Of a stretch of 64,000 nucleotides of DNA, positions 54,800-63,884 are shown piece after piece. The notes below the pieces were generated by a model. That model saw only the letters and a list, made by a program, of their open reading frames with translations, was not told the origin of the DNA and searched no databases. Made by a program: the position numbers and the translations under genes. Each line of letters begins with the position of its first letter. Position 1 is the stretch's first letter. Location: assembly GCA_964017185.1 (NCBI GenBank), contig OZ024871.1, positions 64,980,866 through 65,044,865 on the forward strand, given 5' to 3'. The DNA is from Rugalucina vietnamica. Its lineage: Eukaryota; Mollusca; Bivalvia; Lucinida; Lucinidae.

Positions 54800-55011
54800 G
54801 AGCTGCCCCATGGGAAAACCAACAATCTGCATATGCAAAAACAAAGGCGCAGATCAGCTTCGCAGTTATGTTTTCACAAAAAGGATAGTACAATTCCTCT
54901 ACTTTCTAAGTACAAAATTTCCAGCCTCTAGCCATCTTCTGTGACTGTACAAGCCGGTTTGTGTCTGGCCTGTTCGGAAACCACATTGTTGGTTTTCCCA
55001 CGAGGCGGCTC
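54800..55011. mobile_element. Family A MITE, right hairpin arm missing
   Basis: GAGCTGCCCCATGGGAAAAC...TTTTCCCACGAGGCGGCTC, ATTT on both sides. After AGCTTCGCAGTTA the stem jumps to TGTTTTCACA. Confidence 0.88.
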
Positions 55012-55094
55012 ATTTAATGAAATAGGTCCTGGATTCTGGGTCGTTTTGACCGACAAAGCGTGTGGCACGCACAGAGGACATAATAAGACTTGGT

Positions 55095-55218
55095 AGGCTG
55101 TTTATACTTGTGAGGGTGTTTATACTTGTGAGGCTGTTTATACTTGTGAGGCTGTTGATACTTGTGAGGCTGTTGATACTTGCAAGGCTGTTTATACTTG
55201 TGAGGCTGTTTATACTTT
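55095..55218. repeat. 18-bp minisatellite, about seven units
   Basis: Units of AGGCTGTTTATACTTGTG with small variants (TTGATAC, GAGGGTG). The frame across it encodes a monotonous LFILVR repeat and is not treated as a gene. Confidence 0.9.
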
Positions 55219-55286
55219 GCCGACCTTGTGGGTTATGTTTTGTCGGTGTCAGTGTTTTAGAATCTAATCACACTGAGGTGATGCCA

Positions 55287-55401
55287 AAGGATTCTCACAT
55301 TTTATCAACAAAAAATAACAGTGTATTTGCTTATGTAGTCAGCATTTACTTAACGAGATGGGGTCTTAACATTGACATTAAGCTAACAAAGTTTTGAACA
55401 A
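55287..55401. repeat. Half copy of the CCAGTTGTTC foldback MITE
   Basis: AAAGGATTCTCACATTTTAT...GTAGTCAGCATTTACTTAAC...GTTTTGAACAACTGAC is the reverse complement of 54308-54418. Together the two pieces form a long inverted repeat with about 870 bp between. Confidence 0.75.
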
Positions 55402-55706
55402 CTGACCCCTCAATATCACCTTAACCATGGTTGACGGTGGACATAAAGCATGAAATCATTCAACATTTTGCTGTGAGGTTTTTCAGAATCAGAGCCCAGC
55501 AAGCATAATGGGACATATTCCATCAAACCCACACTGACATTCTACAGAAAAGATCAAGCAGTCTTAATATGCCCATCAATATAATGTACTTTCTTTCATT
55601 AATTCCATTATTGATCAATTGTTTTCACGCAAGGTAAAGTATTTTTTTAGCTGACTGGGACATTCATTGTATCTTCATTACCACACACATTCTCTTGAAA
55701 ATATGG
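55402..55706. other. Non-coding spacer
   Basis: No gene or repeat recognised. Confidence 0.45.
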
Positions 55707-55925
55707 GGTGCGTCATTAGAAACCTGCTTTGTGCCTATGCGAAAACAGAGACCCAGCAATCATTAGCGGCTCCTTTGTTTTAACCCCAAGTTTAGTGTGA
55801 TCACTCTACTTTCTTTAAATCCGAAATTTCATGCTTCTAGCTTCCTTCTGAGACTGTACAGGCCAGTTAGTGTGATTTTTGTCAGAAATCATGAAGACTG
55901 GTTCTCTCTCGCATTGAAGGTCATT
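55707..55925. repeat. Decayed family A MITE
   Basis: CATTAGAAACCTGC, GCGAAAACAGAGACCCAGCA...GGCTCCTTTGTTTTAACCCC, then ACTGTACAGGCCAGTTAGTG and GGTTCTCTCTCGC. The ends are not sharp. Confidence 0.6.
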
Positions 55926-56310
55926 AATATGGCGCTTTCTTTCGAAACTAGAGAACATAATTACCAGAGTTCCATAAAAGGACGACAAAACTTCACCATC
56001 TAGTAAACAAATCTGCCAATCTCAGTCATTAATCTCGGCGCCAGCTAGATTTAGGATGAAAGTCTTTGACTGGAAAACAATCTCGACTTGGTATTGATCA
56101 ATCAGACAAAAGTTTAGTTTCAGCTGATTCAGCTTTTAAAGAGTCCAGAAAAAATACAATTTTGGAAATTTTTGTCTGATTGTTGTTTAAGAATTTTTTA
56201 TTTCCAAATTCAATTTGCAGGAGAGTATGGATACTTTTGCTGACTCAAGTTTTATAATGTCTTTTTTGGCAAGCACTTTTAAGTCGGGATCGTGCCAATG
56301 ACTTTTTCAA

Positions 56311-57294
56311 TCATTACGAAAACACGCCCATGCAATATATTTTAAAGTTGTATAAAATGAAAATTTTCAGTGGAAAAAAAAACTTGATATTTTTCTTATT
56401 TTTGCTCAAAACATAGATTGTTAGAACCACCTCGCCGAGGCGGTTTTAAGGAGTACCCACAATCTATGTTTTTGAGCAAAAATAAGAAAAATATTAGAGC
56501 TGTCATTGGTTGGGCATTTGACATATCGATATATCGATGGGACATAATACCGATATATTGATATGTATCGATATAATACTTAATGTTTCAAAAGGTGTTT
56601 GAAAGCAACTTTTACAGACCCTTATTGTCATTTTATGCTACTTTTAAACACCTTAAAGTTCTTTTAAGGTCAACAACAAGTTTAAGATAAAGTTTCAACT
56701 TAATTTCAAGGAAGTGCTGTCAACAGATGATAATTACACCATGACTATTTATTTCATTCAATTTGGCAATCATAAATCAGTATAGATCAGGAAGAAAAAA
56801 CATTAACATCAAATTATGACAGAGTTTGACTGCATTTTTGTGGCTCAAGTTTGGCTCAAAATTACTTGGCAAATTCACTTTTAAAAGCAAGATCATTATC
56901 CACTGAATTTTTATTCCTTGACAAACTATTTGAAAAAACTGTGTGAGTACTATCAATTGGTGCTTATCTGATGCTTTGTCATTTATTGCTCTCTGGGGAT
57001 CCAAAATGTTCATACTGTTAGCAATTTGCAATAGTTATTGAATATTGATGCTAACCAACCAATGTTATCTGTCTAAACAGCCAGCATATTTTTGTGAGAA
57101 GTTTCACTTTACAATATCGATATGTATCGATATGTCATTTTCTATATCGATACAGCTCATCTGCATTGATACATTGATATCGTCGATATCAATGACAGCT
57201 CTAAAAAATATGTATACGCCTACATATCCCAGTTTTACTGTATAAAAGTGGGGTATAAGGGGGTATTTATTTCACGTACATATTTTCCTGATGA
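56311..57294. mobile_element. Family B MITE carrying a nested hAT-like insertion
   Basis: TCATTACGAAAACACGCCCA on the left, TATTTTCCTGATGA on the right. Without the nested 709-bp element plus one 8-bp duplication its length is 267 bp, matching the 266-bp copy at 51421-51686. The hairpin is at 56410-56475. Confidence 0.88.
56495..57203. mobile_element. Non-autonomous hAT-type element, 8-bp duplication
   Basis: TAGAGCTGTCATTG...CAATGACAGCTCTA, 709 bp, flanked by AAAAATAT (56487-56494, 57204-57211). Subterminal parts are rich in ATCGATAT / ATATCGAT words on both sides. No transposase ORF (longest frames about 84 codons). Confidence 0.9.
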
Positions 57295-57821
57295 TTAGTC
57301 AAAATTAAGATCTCCAGAACATTTCTGAACTTTAATTTGCAGTATTACACATATAGTTGCAAAACTAAAAAAATGCTCCCTTCATGTTTGGTACATGCTC
57401 TTTATGAGCTTATAGACATGATTGGCTCTTAAAGGGTTAATTTGAAAAAGCAATGTTATGTTATTCTATTATTGCGTTTATCGCTGTTGACAGGCGGAGA
57501 TTGGTATTGTAGATTGGAAAAAAAAAGTACCAGACTTGTCATTGTCAGGCTAACAGGCCCTGGAATATAAAGTCTGTGTTTGATTTGTCTCCAGGCAGTT
57601 ACTAGAGTTTATGGTGATATATACAATATACAAGATTTTTCGAACAGTTGGTAGGCAATTATGGCACATTTGAATGACAAAAAAACAAACAAAAAGAAAA
57701 ACATAAAACTTACAGTACAGTTCCATTAGTTGTACCCTTGTTAATTATGTTATGTCAGGGCGCTCTTGCTTTCATGAGCAGACATCAATGTTATTTCTAG
57801 GGCTTCAGGTATCAACATATC
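57295..57821. other. Non-coding spacer
   Basis: No gene or repeat recognised. Confidence 0.45.
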
Positions 57822-57825
57822 ATTT

Positions 57826-58053
57826 GAGCCTCCGCATGGGAAAATGGGATTTTTGCCTATGTGAAAACAAAAGGCGCAGATCAGCTGCACAGTTACTGCG
57901 AAGCTGATCTGCGCCTTTGTTTTTGCTACACGGATAGTACAATTCCTACTGTACTTACACACAAAATTTCAAGATTCTAGCTTTCTTCTGACTGTACCGG
58001 CCGGTTTATGGTGGTTGTAAACCCGGAAGATGCGTTTTCTCGCGTTGTGGCTC
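57826..58053. mobile_element. Family A MITE, chimeric stem
   Basis: GAGCCTCCGCATGGGAAAAT...GCGTTTTCTCGCGTTGTGGCTC, ATTT on both sides. Left stem AGCTGCACAG, right stem CTGCGAAGCT: arms of different variants. Confidence 0.88.
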
Positions 58054-58191
58054 ATTTGAAGTTCACATGATCGACTTTCTAAGGCTGTGGATCTACTCTT
58101 ATCCTAAACTAGAAAATATTTAACTCACTGGTTTTGGGTTAGATAACTACATGTACCTCCACCAATATAAGTGTCCTTGTCCTTTCGGATT

Positions 58192-58296
58192 TAAGAAGAA
58201 GATGTGTACTATCAATGTAGCAAATTCAAAGGTGCTGATCAGCTTCGCAGGTACTATGAAGCTGATCTGTGCCTTTGTTTTCGCATGGGCTCATTT
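58192..58296. repeat. Family A MITE fragment
   Basis: TACTATCAATGTAGCAAATTC, AGCTTCGCAG...TATGAAGCTGATCTG, then TTTGTTTTCGCATGGGCTCATTT. The left end is missing. Confidence 0.7.
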
Positions 58297-58441
58297 AAGC
58301 CAGGAAAGGTGGCTCATACTCGACTTGACTGAACAATTATTGACTTGACTGAACAATTATTGTTGACTCAGGGTGCGTTGTTAAGATAGGTAGGGATGTT
58401 TTGAAATTTTGCATTTTGAAGACATGATCAATTTTTCTTGA

Positions 58442-58580
58442 GTCACATGTGGGACAAGCCAAGTTCTGCTTGCGGGTGTGTCAGGTGGTTTTTCCCCGGG
58501 TACTCCGGTTTTCGCCCCACCTACCGATTGATTCCGTCTCGATATGAGTGAAAAAGCTTGAAAGGGACGTAAAACTGAAT

Positions 58581-58621
<41 letters not shown>
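58442..58621 (+). mobile_element. 5'-truncated tRNA-SINE with a long A-tail
   Basis: Begins inside the body (CACATGTGGGACAAGCCAAG), has CCGGGTACTCCGGTTTTCGC and CTTGAAAGGGACGTAAAACT, then about 40 A's (58581-58620). TTCTTGA at 58435-58441 and 58622-58628 is a likely target duplication. Confidence 0.88.
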
Positions 58622-58623
<2 letters not shown>

Positions 58624-58629
58624 CTTGAT

Positions 58630-59144
58630 GCATTTCTTTTTCCCATAAGAATATTTTTTGGTAGTTGTTGGCTTCCAGTTTGAGTTGTACAAGATCTTAC
58701 ATCATGAATCATCATAATACCTACCTTACATATGTAATAGGTATGACATTAACCGTCAGTACAGTCACGATGAAACCTTGATTCTTTTCATTAATAGTTA
58801 ACCTTGTTTCTTTTCATTCCTGCTATACGTGAACAACAAACTGTGTATAACTTTCGCTAGTTTTCTTTGCTGCCAACTCCAAAGTTTAAACATGGTCAAG
58901 ACTGTTTATTGCTGTTTGTTGTTGTTGTTGTTTTTTGTTGTTGCTTTTGTTGTTGTTTAAGGGTTTAATGTCATACCAAATTCATTTATGTCATACAGAA
59001 TTGGAATTTTTAGTTTAAATGGTCATTCAAAAGACTGGAAAAGCCATGGTTTACCAGAGGAGTATACCTTTATAATAGCACCGAAGGGGCTTCTCATTGT
59101 GTTTACACATTATGTTGCTTCCAAATTTCCTATAGCGTAGATTG
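58630..59144. other. Non-coding spacer
   Basis: GTT/TTG microsatellite at 58917-58957. No gene. Confidence 0.5.
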
Positions 59145-59968
59145 ATGAACAGTGAAGCAATATTGATGCTGCAACAACCTACTGCGAGGCAATAAACACT
59201 TTGCTGTAGATTGTAGGCTGATCTATCTGACACAGTGAAGCAATATTGATACTGCAACAACCTACTGCAAGGCAATAAACACTTTGCTGTAGATTGTAGG
59301 CTGATCTATCTGACACAGTGAAGCAATATTGATACTGCAACAATCTACTGCAAGGCAATAAACACTTTGCTGTAGATTGTTGGGCGATCTATCTGGCACA
59401 GTGAAGCAATATTGACACTGCAACAATCTGCTGCGAGGCAATAAACACTTTACTGTAGATTGTAGGCCGATCTATCTGGCACAGTGAAGCAATATTGATA
59501 CTGCAACAACCTACTGCAAGGCAATAAACACTTTGCTGTAGATTGTAGGCTGATCTATCTGACACAGTGAAGCAATATTGATGCTGCAACAATCTACTGC
59601 GAGGCAATAAACACTTTGCTGTAGATTGTTGGGCGATCTATCTGGCACAGTGAAGCAATATTGATACTGCAACAACCTACTGCAAGGCAATAAACACTTT
59701 GCTTTAGATTGTAGGTCTATCTATCTGGCACAGTGAAGCAATATTGATACTGCAACAACCTACTGCAAGGCAATAAACACTTTGCTGTAGATTGTTGGGC
59801 GATCTATCTGGCACAGTGAAGCAATATTGATACTGCAACAACCTACTGCGAGGCAATAAACACTTTGCTGTAGATTGTTGGGCGATCTATCTGGCACAGT
59901 GAAGCAATATTGATACTGCAACCTACTGCGAGGCAATAAACACTTTGCTGTAGATTGTTGGCCAATCT
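59145..59968. repeat. 83-bp satellite, about ten units
   Basis: CACAGTGAAGCAATATTGAT starts at 59231, 59314, 59397, 59480, 59563, 59646, 59729, 59812 and 59895, exactly 83 bp apart; a first variant unit starts at 59149. Single related units are at 19268-19345 and 21528-21608. Not a CRISPR: there are no unique spacers. Confidence 0.95.
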
Positions 59969-60622
59969 AATATCTGGCTTCCAATCACTGCTAGATTAGC
60001 AAGATTGAAGCATGGGGTTGAAGAATAGGCCTTGAGAAACAAATTTTGAATTTCTAGTCCCGCTTCATTTTTAACTTAGTGTTTGATGTCTACTTTTATA
60101 TACTAAAATGCTAGGGTAAACTTTTTTTTTGAATATCAAATGTTTAATTTTACAAAAGAATTGTTCACGTTGTACTGAATGAACAAAGCAGATAAGTTGC
60201 GAAATTAATGTTTTTTGGTGGAAAGTTTTGTTTAATCTCCTTGTATTATTATGTTGTGGGTACTCATAATAATGACATCTTTGTGATACAATGCTAATAG
60301 CATGTCCACAAAATATGTTTTTAGGAGAATAAGCAAACAAAACGGAAACTTAATGGTACACCTGTTTGTCTGATGTTGACTGATATCTTCTTTCATTGAA
60401 CTTTTGGTATGGAATTGAATTTCAGTGAAAAACTTCACAACCTTGAGGCAGCTCATGACAAAATAAATACATGTACATGTAATGTATTTTAAAATGTAAA
60501 TACACTAATATATAGCATACACATCTCTGTGCCTGACCTGGTTTGAAACCTAAAAACAGTTCTCTTGTACAACAAATCATAATTTAATTATCACAATATA
60601 TGTAATTATTCTTGTTTTTCAG
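59969..60622. other. Non-coding sequence upstream of the first recognised exon
   Basis: A decayed family A trace is at 60525-60575 (GTGCCTGACCTGGTTTGAAA). No promoter could be identified. The pyrimidine tract and AG at 60611-60622 form the acceptor of the next exon. Confidence 0.5.
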
Positions 60623-60812
60623 ACAAGGGGGATAACCCCCAACTCTTCAGCTGATAAGATGAGGAAGCTGTTAAGCCCGGGTACGAAGAAAAAATTTGTT
60701 GGCGGTCAGCGAATGTTTGGCGTACCATTGGTAGAACTTGTGAACAGAGCTCCGAAAGGTTGCAAGGTGCCATACATTGTGAAGAAACTGTGTACATACA
60801 TGGAACACAACG
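60623..60812 (+). CDS. FAM13-like RhoGAP gene, exon 1 seen (start of RhoGAP domain)
   Basis: 190-nt exon between a CTTGTTTTTCAG acceptor and a GGTAAGC donor, ending in phase 1. It encodes the first helices of a RhoGAP domain: MFGVPLVELV, then VPYIVKKLCTYMEHNG, the usual opening of the GAP fold. An in-frame ATG at 60659 (protein MRKLLSPG...) precedes the domain by about 25 residues. From memory this resembles the N-terminus of vertebrate FAM13B, so translation may start here, but the frame is open to the acceptor and an upstream coding exon is possible. RhoGAPs speed GTP hydrolysis on Rho-family GTPases. The family call is by resemblance only. Confidence 0.85.
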
Positions 60813-61399
60813 GTAAGCTTTGAGCTATGCTTTAGTGCCTTATAGTTTATGCATTTGCTAACAACAAGACTTAAGATGTTCGAATTTTAAGGTTGCCAGT
60901 CTGTAAATTATAAACAAGTATTGTCTTAAGAAAAAGCACTTTTTCTTCATGTCTTGAAAGTCTCTAAATTTTACTCGTACAAAAAAAGTGTGGGTACAGG
61001 TGCTGTTAGGCAGCCAAAAAGGTGCTCTTGGGCATCAAACAACAAAGTGACTGATAGCCTTACAGGCCTTGTCTTGGCCATGTACTCATATCGAGTAGGC
61101 TTTCTGCCGTCATGTGAAATGATTTGTAGATGATAGCCAATAACATATACTTATAGCTATCTAAGAATATGATTCAATTTGTCTTGAGAGATCAATATAT
61201 CTGCTAATGATTTGTTTACATATTGAAGGGTAATGAACCCATTTGGTGCTGAAGTCTTACACCTAAACCTAGTGGGGTCATTGTCTTGCAAGGTAGTAGT
61301 AAAGCAGGAAGACGCAAATTGATCAAATTAATACTTTGAAAGGCCAACGTTTCTTAGTCACTAGAAAATTTACTACAGTAATCAAATTGCTTTGAAAGT

Positions 61400-61627
61400 G
61401 GCCCCGGTGGCCGAGCGGTTAAGAGTGCTGTTTCTTAATCACTCGATCATGTCCCCGCTGTGCCTGGTGTGGGTTTGAGCCCCACACTGACCACATGTTA
61501 GACAAGCCAAGTTCTGCTTGCTGGTGTGCCAGGTGGTTTTTCTCGGGGTTCTCCCGTTTTCGCCCACCTACTGATATGAGCTGAAATAATCTTGAAAGGG
61601 ACGTAAAACTGAATTAAAAAAAAAAAT
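61400..61627 (+). mobile_element. tRNA-derived SINE in the first intron
   Basis: Box A GGTGGCCGAGCGGTTAAGAG, box B GGGTTTGAGCCCC, body CAAGTTCTGCTTGCTGGTGT, end CTTGAAAGGGACGTAAAACT with an A-tail. Same family as 25828-26060. Confidence 0.9.
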
Positions 61628-61726
61628 GATTTGATTTGCCACACTAAGGGAACATGATTAAAATGACAGATGTACCAAGTTAGTCAGATCAGACTGCTTG
61701 TTGCAGCCTTATCTTGATCTGAAATG

Positions 61727-61995
61727 TCTGTTTGGGACTAACTTTGTTGCGAAAGGCAGGGCAAAGAGCTTTCTTTTGACCTCCAGTTTGTCCCTTGGTG
61801 ATGGGGCATATATAGTGGGGGCACTGAAATATGATGTCTTAATCCAGAACAAAAAATGGAGTCGAGAGGTGGATACAAGGGTCTGGAAAACTGTAGAAAA
61901 TCATGTAAAAGTCATGTAAAAGTCAGGGAATTTTGAAAACGAAATGAGTGGCAACCCTGTCGGAGACCATGGTTACAAATGAATGGTACATGATC
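61727..61995. repeat. Decayed family C MITE in the first intron
   Basis: GGCAGGGCAAAGAGC, TTTTGACCTCCAGTTTGTCC and GGTTACAAATGAATGGTACA match family C, but the left end is lost. Confidence 0.65.
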
Positions 61996-62011
61996 TCATT
62001 CTCTTGTATCT

Positions 62012-62177
62012 GAGCCGCAGCATGGGAAAACCAACAATCTGCATAGGCGAAAACAAAGGCGCAGATCAGCTCCGCAGTAACTGCGGAGCTGATCAGCGCC
62101 TTTGTTTTTCGTTACACAGATAGTACAATTCCTCTACTTTTTAAATCCAAAATTTCCAACCTCTCATGCGACGGTTC
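62012..62177. mobile_element. Family A MITE next to a splice acceptor, TCCGCAG-stem variant
   Basis: GAGCCGCAGCATGGGAAAAC...CTCATGCGACGGTTC, ATCT on both sides (62008-62011, 62178-62181). Stem AGCTCCGCAG/CTGCGGAGCT is perfect. The right half between the hairpin and the end is shortened. The following exon starts at 62193, 11 nt after the duplication. Confidence 0.92.
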
Positions 62178-62192
62178 ATCTTTTCTCAACAG

Positions 62193-62402
62193 GTTTGGGC
62201 ATCGAAGGTATTTTCCGAGTGAATGGCAATGCCAGGATTGTTGACAAACTAAAGACAAGTTTTGATCTCCATGGTGACGCTAACTTAGATGAGGACAGCG
62301 ATGTCCTGGCGGTTGCCGGGGTGTTGAAACAGTTTCTACGAGAAATGCCAGACTCTGTCATACCCGAACAGATGACACGACAGTTTGTTAATGTACAGGA
62401 AG
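62193..62402 (+). CDS. FAM13-like RhoGAP gene, exon 2 seen (arginine finger)
   Basis: 210-nt exon, phase 1 at both ends, between TTTTCTCAACAG and GGTGGGTT. It joins the previous exon to give HNG-LGIEGIFRVNG. The Arg in GIFRVNG is the catalytic arginine finger of RhoGAPs. It continues with ARIVDKLK, DVLAVAGVLKQFLREMPDSV, whose KQFLRELP-type helix is a GAP hallmark. All key residues appear kept, so GAP activity is plausible. The donor leaves one base that completes a Glu codon with the next exon. Confidence 0.9.
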
Positions 62403-62456
62403 GTGGGTTACTTCCCTTTATAGGTTGAGCTATATTGAGCTTTGAAATTGCAACTT

Positions 62457-62660
62457 GGGAGTATGATGGCCTAATGTTTAGAGCTTTTGACTGGGTTGAG
62501 AGATCAGGGCTTTGAATCCCAGAGTTCCTGAGCAAGGCTTATTCTCTCCCCAAAGTATGGGTTAAATAATACCTAGAAAGCAGTGGATCAATACTTACAT
62601 GGCTGAAAATTTGTTGATTGAGATGTTAAACCACATAAGAAGTTTCATCTCAACATGACT
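62457..62660 (+). mobile_element. Possible tRNA-like SINE in the second intron
   Basis: GGCCTAATGTTTAGAGC...GGGCTTTGAATCCCAG resembles tRNA boxes A and B, followed by TGAGCAAGGCTTATTCTC and ATTGAGATGTTAAACCAC. Only one copy here. Confidence 0.5.
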
Positions 62661-62781
62661 AAAATATTTTTGACAGGGATGTAAAGAATGGTAGCAAACA
62701 GATACTCAACATGGTGTAGACATTGTAAGCTGTACATAAATGATGTGCATTTATAAATTAATATTTTTGTGGTTCTTGCAG

Positions 62782-62965
62782 AGTACCAGAGGAACACTAC
62801 AGAATGTGTGAAACGTCTAAAGGCCCTCCTGAAAGTCTTTCCTGAGGAGAACTATGACCTGTTGAAACACATGATACGTTTTCTAGCCATCGTGACGTGT
62901 AACGAGTCAGTCAACAAGATGAGCCCTATGGCTCTGGCGATTGTGTTTGGACCAAATCTCTTTAG
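62782..62965 (+). CDS. FAM13-like RhoGAP gene, exon 3 seen
   Basis: 184-nt exon, entering in phase 1 after GGTTCTTGCAG and leaving in phase 2 before GTTAGT. It encodes the C-terminal GAP helices: CVKRLKALLKVFPEENYDLL, then HMIRFLAIV, and NKMSPMALAIVFGPNLFR. The Asn in FGPNLF matches the conserved GAP Asn that contacts the GTPase site. With the two earlier exons it makes about 180 residues from the ATG at 60659, nearly a whole RhoGAP domain. Later exons must lie beyond 64000 or are too short to see. Confidence 0.9.
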
Positions 62966-63150
62966 GTTAGTATCTTATTATGATTATACACAGATAATTT
63001 ATAGACATGGTCACCCTCAAGCGACAGGGAGGGCTAAGAACATTGCCGTTTTTTACCATTGCACAGTACCCTGGAGTGTGGAATGGTCATGGATCCCAGG
63101 TATTTTTTGGAAGCTACATGACCATAGCTGTTGACTGGGACATTATACAG

Positions 63151-63293
63151 TTGTTGCCCTTGAGTGAGGGTGACATGACAATTTTTTTCACCAGAGGCAG
63201 GTGATATTGCCCGAGGGCGAAGCCCGATTCGCCCGAGGACAATATTACCTGTTGAGGGTGATCAAATTGTCATGTCACACCCACTCAAGGGCA
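63151..63293. repeat. Foldback repeat with TTGCCCTTGAGTG ends
   Basis: TTGCCCTTGAGTGAGGGTGA...CATGACAATTT pairs with AAATTGTCATGTCACACC...CACTCAAGGGCAA; the inner stem is GCAGGTGATATTGCCCGAGG / CCGAGGACAATATTACCTG around GGCGAAGCCCG. Stem imperfect. Confidence 0.8.
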
Positions 63294-63709
63294 ACCGAAC
63301 CATTTTTGAAACAAATTAGCGACATACCCCAAGACAAGCATGTGACTACAAGTGCAACTGCACACTTAGGCGAATATGACGTCAGAGGGTAATATGATCA
63401 TGCGACATGACAGAATAGCACCCTCCGTGTGAACTGCTCTGGACCAGTTAAAATCCACACTCAGCCAATGAATATTATAAATGAGGTATAGTAAAAAAAA
63501 ACATCAATTCATCAAAACAGCAATTTGGTTGACGCAAACCCAAAAAGCTGAATTACAGTAGGTTACTGCTGCCATTGACAAGTGAACTGACTGACCCAGA
63601 GTAGAGGATGATATTTCCAACATAGGCTGTCAATGAAAGAAAATGTCCTTGAATCAATCCTGTAGTTTGGAATTTAATCCTGCTGATGACATAAATATAT
63701 GATGTGTGT

Positions 63710-63872
63710 CACTAGAAAGCTGGTCTTTAGGGTTTCTGACCAGGCCCAACACTAACATGTCTGTATAGTCACAGAAGAAAGCTAGAATCTTGAAATTTTT
63801 GGTATAAGTAGAGGAGGCATAGCACAGCTGATCTGCACCTTTGTTTTCGCATAGGCAAGTATTCGGTTTTTA
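63710..63872. repeat. Decayed family A MITE
   Basis: TCACTAGAAAGCTGG, CCAGGCCCAACACTAACATG, then ACAGCTGATCTGCACCTTTG, TTTTCGCATAGGCAAG. One hairpin arm lost. Confidence 0.7.
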
Positions 63873-63884
63873 TAGCACCTGCTT

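Noticed and set aside
55062-55397. 111-codon frame with LFILVR repeats
   Set aside because: It is the translation of an 18-bp minisatellite followed by a foldback arm.
58381-58715. Minus-strand frames rich in Phe
   Set aside because: They translate the SINE A-tail.
59145-59968. CRISPR-like array
   Set aside because: The whole 83-bp unit repeats without unique spacers, in an animal genome: it is a satellite.
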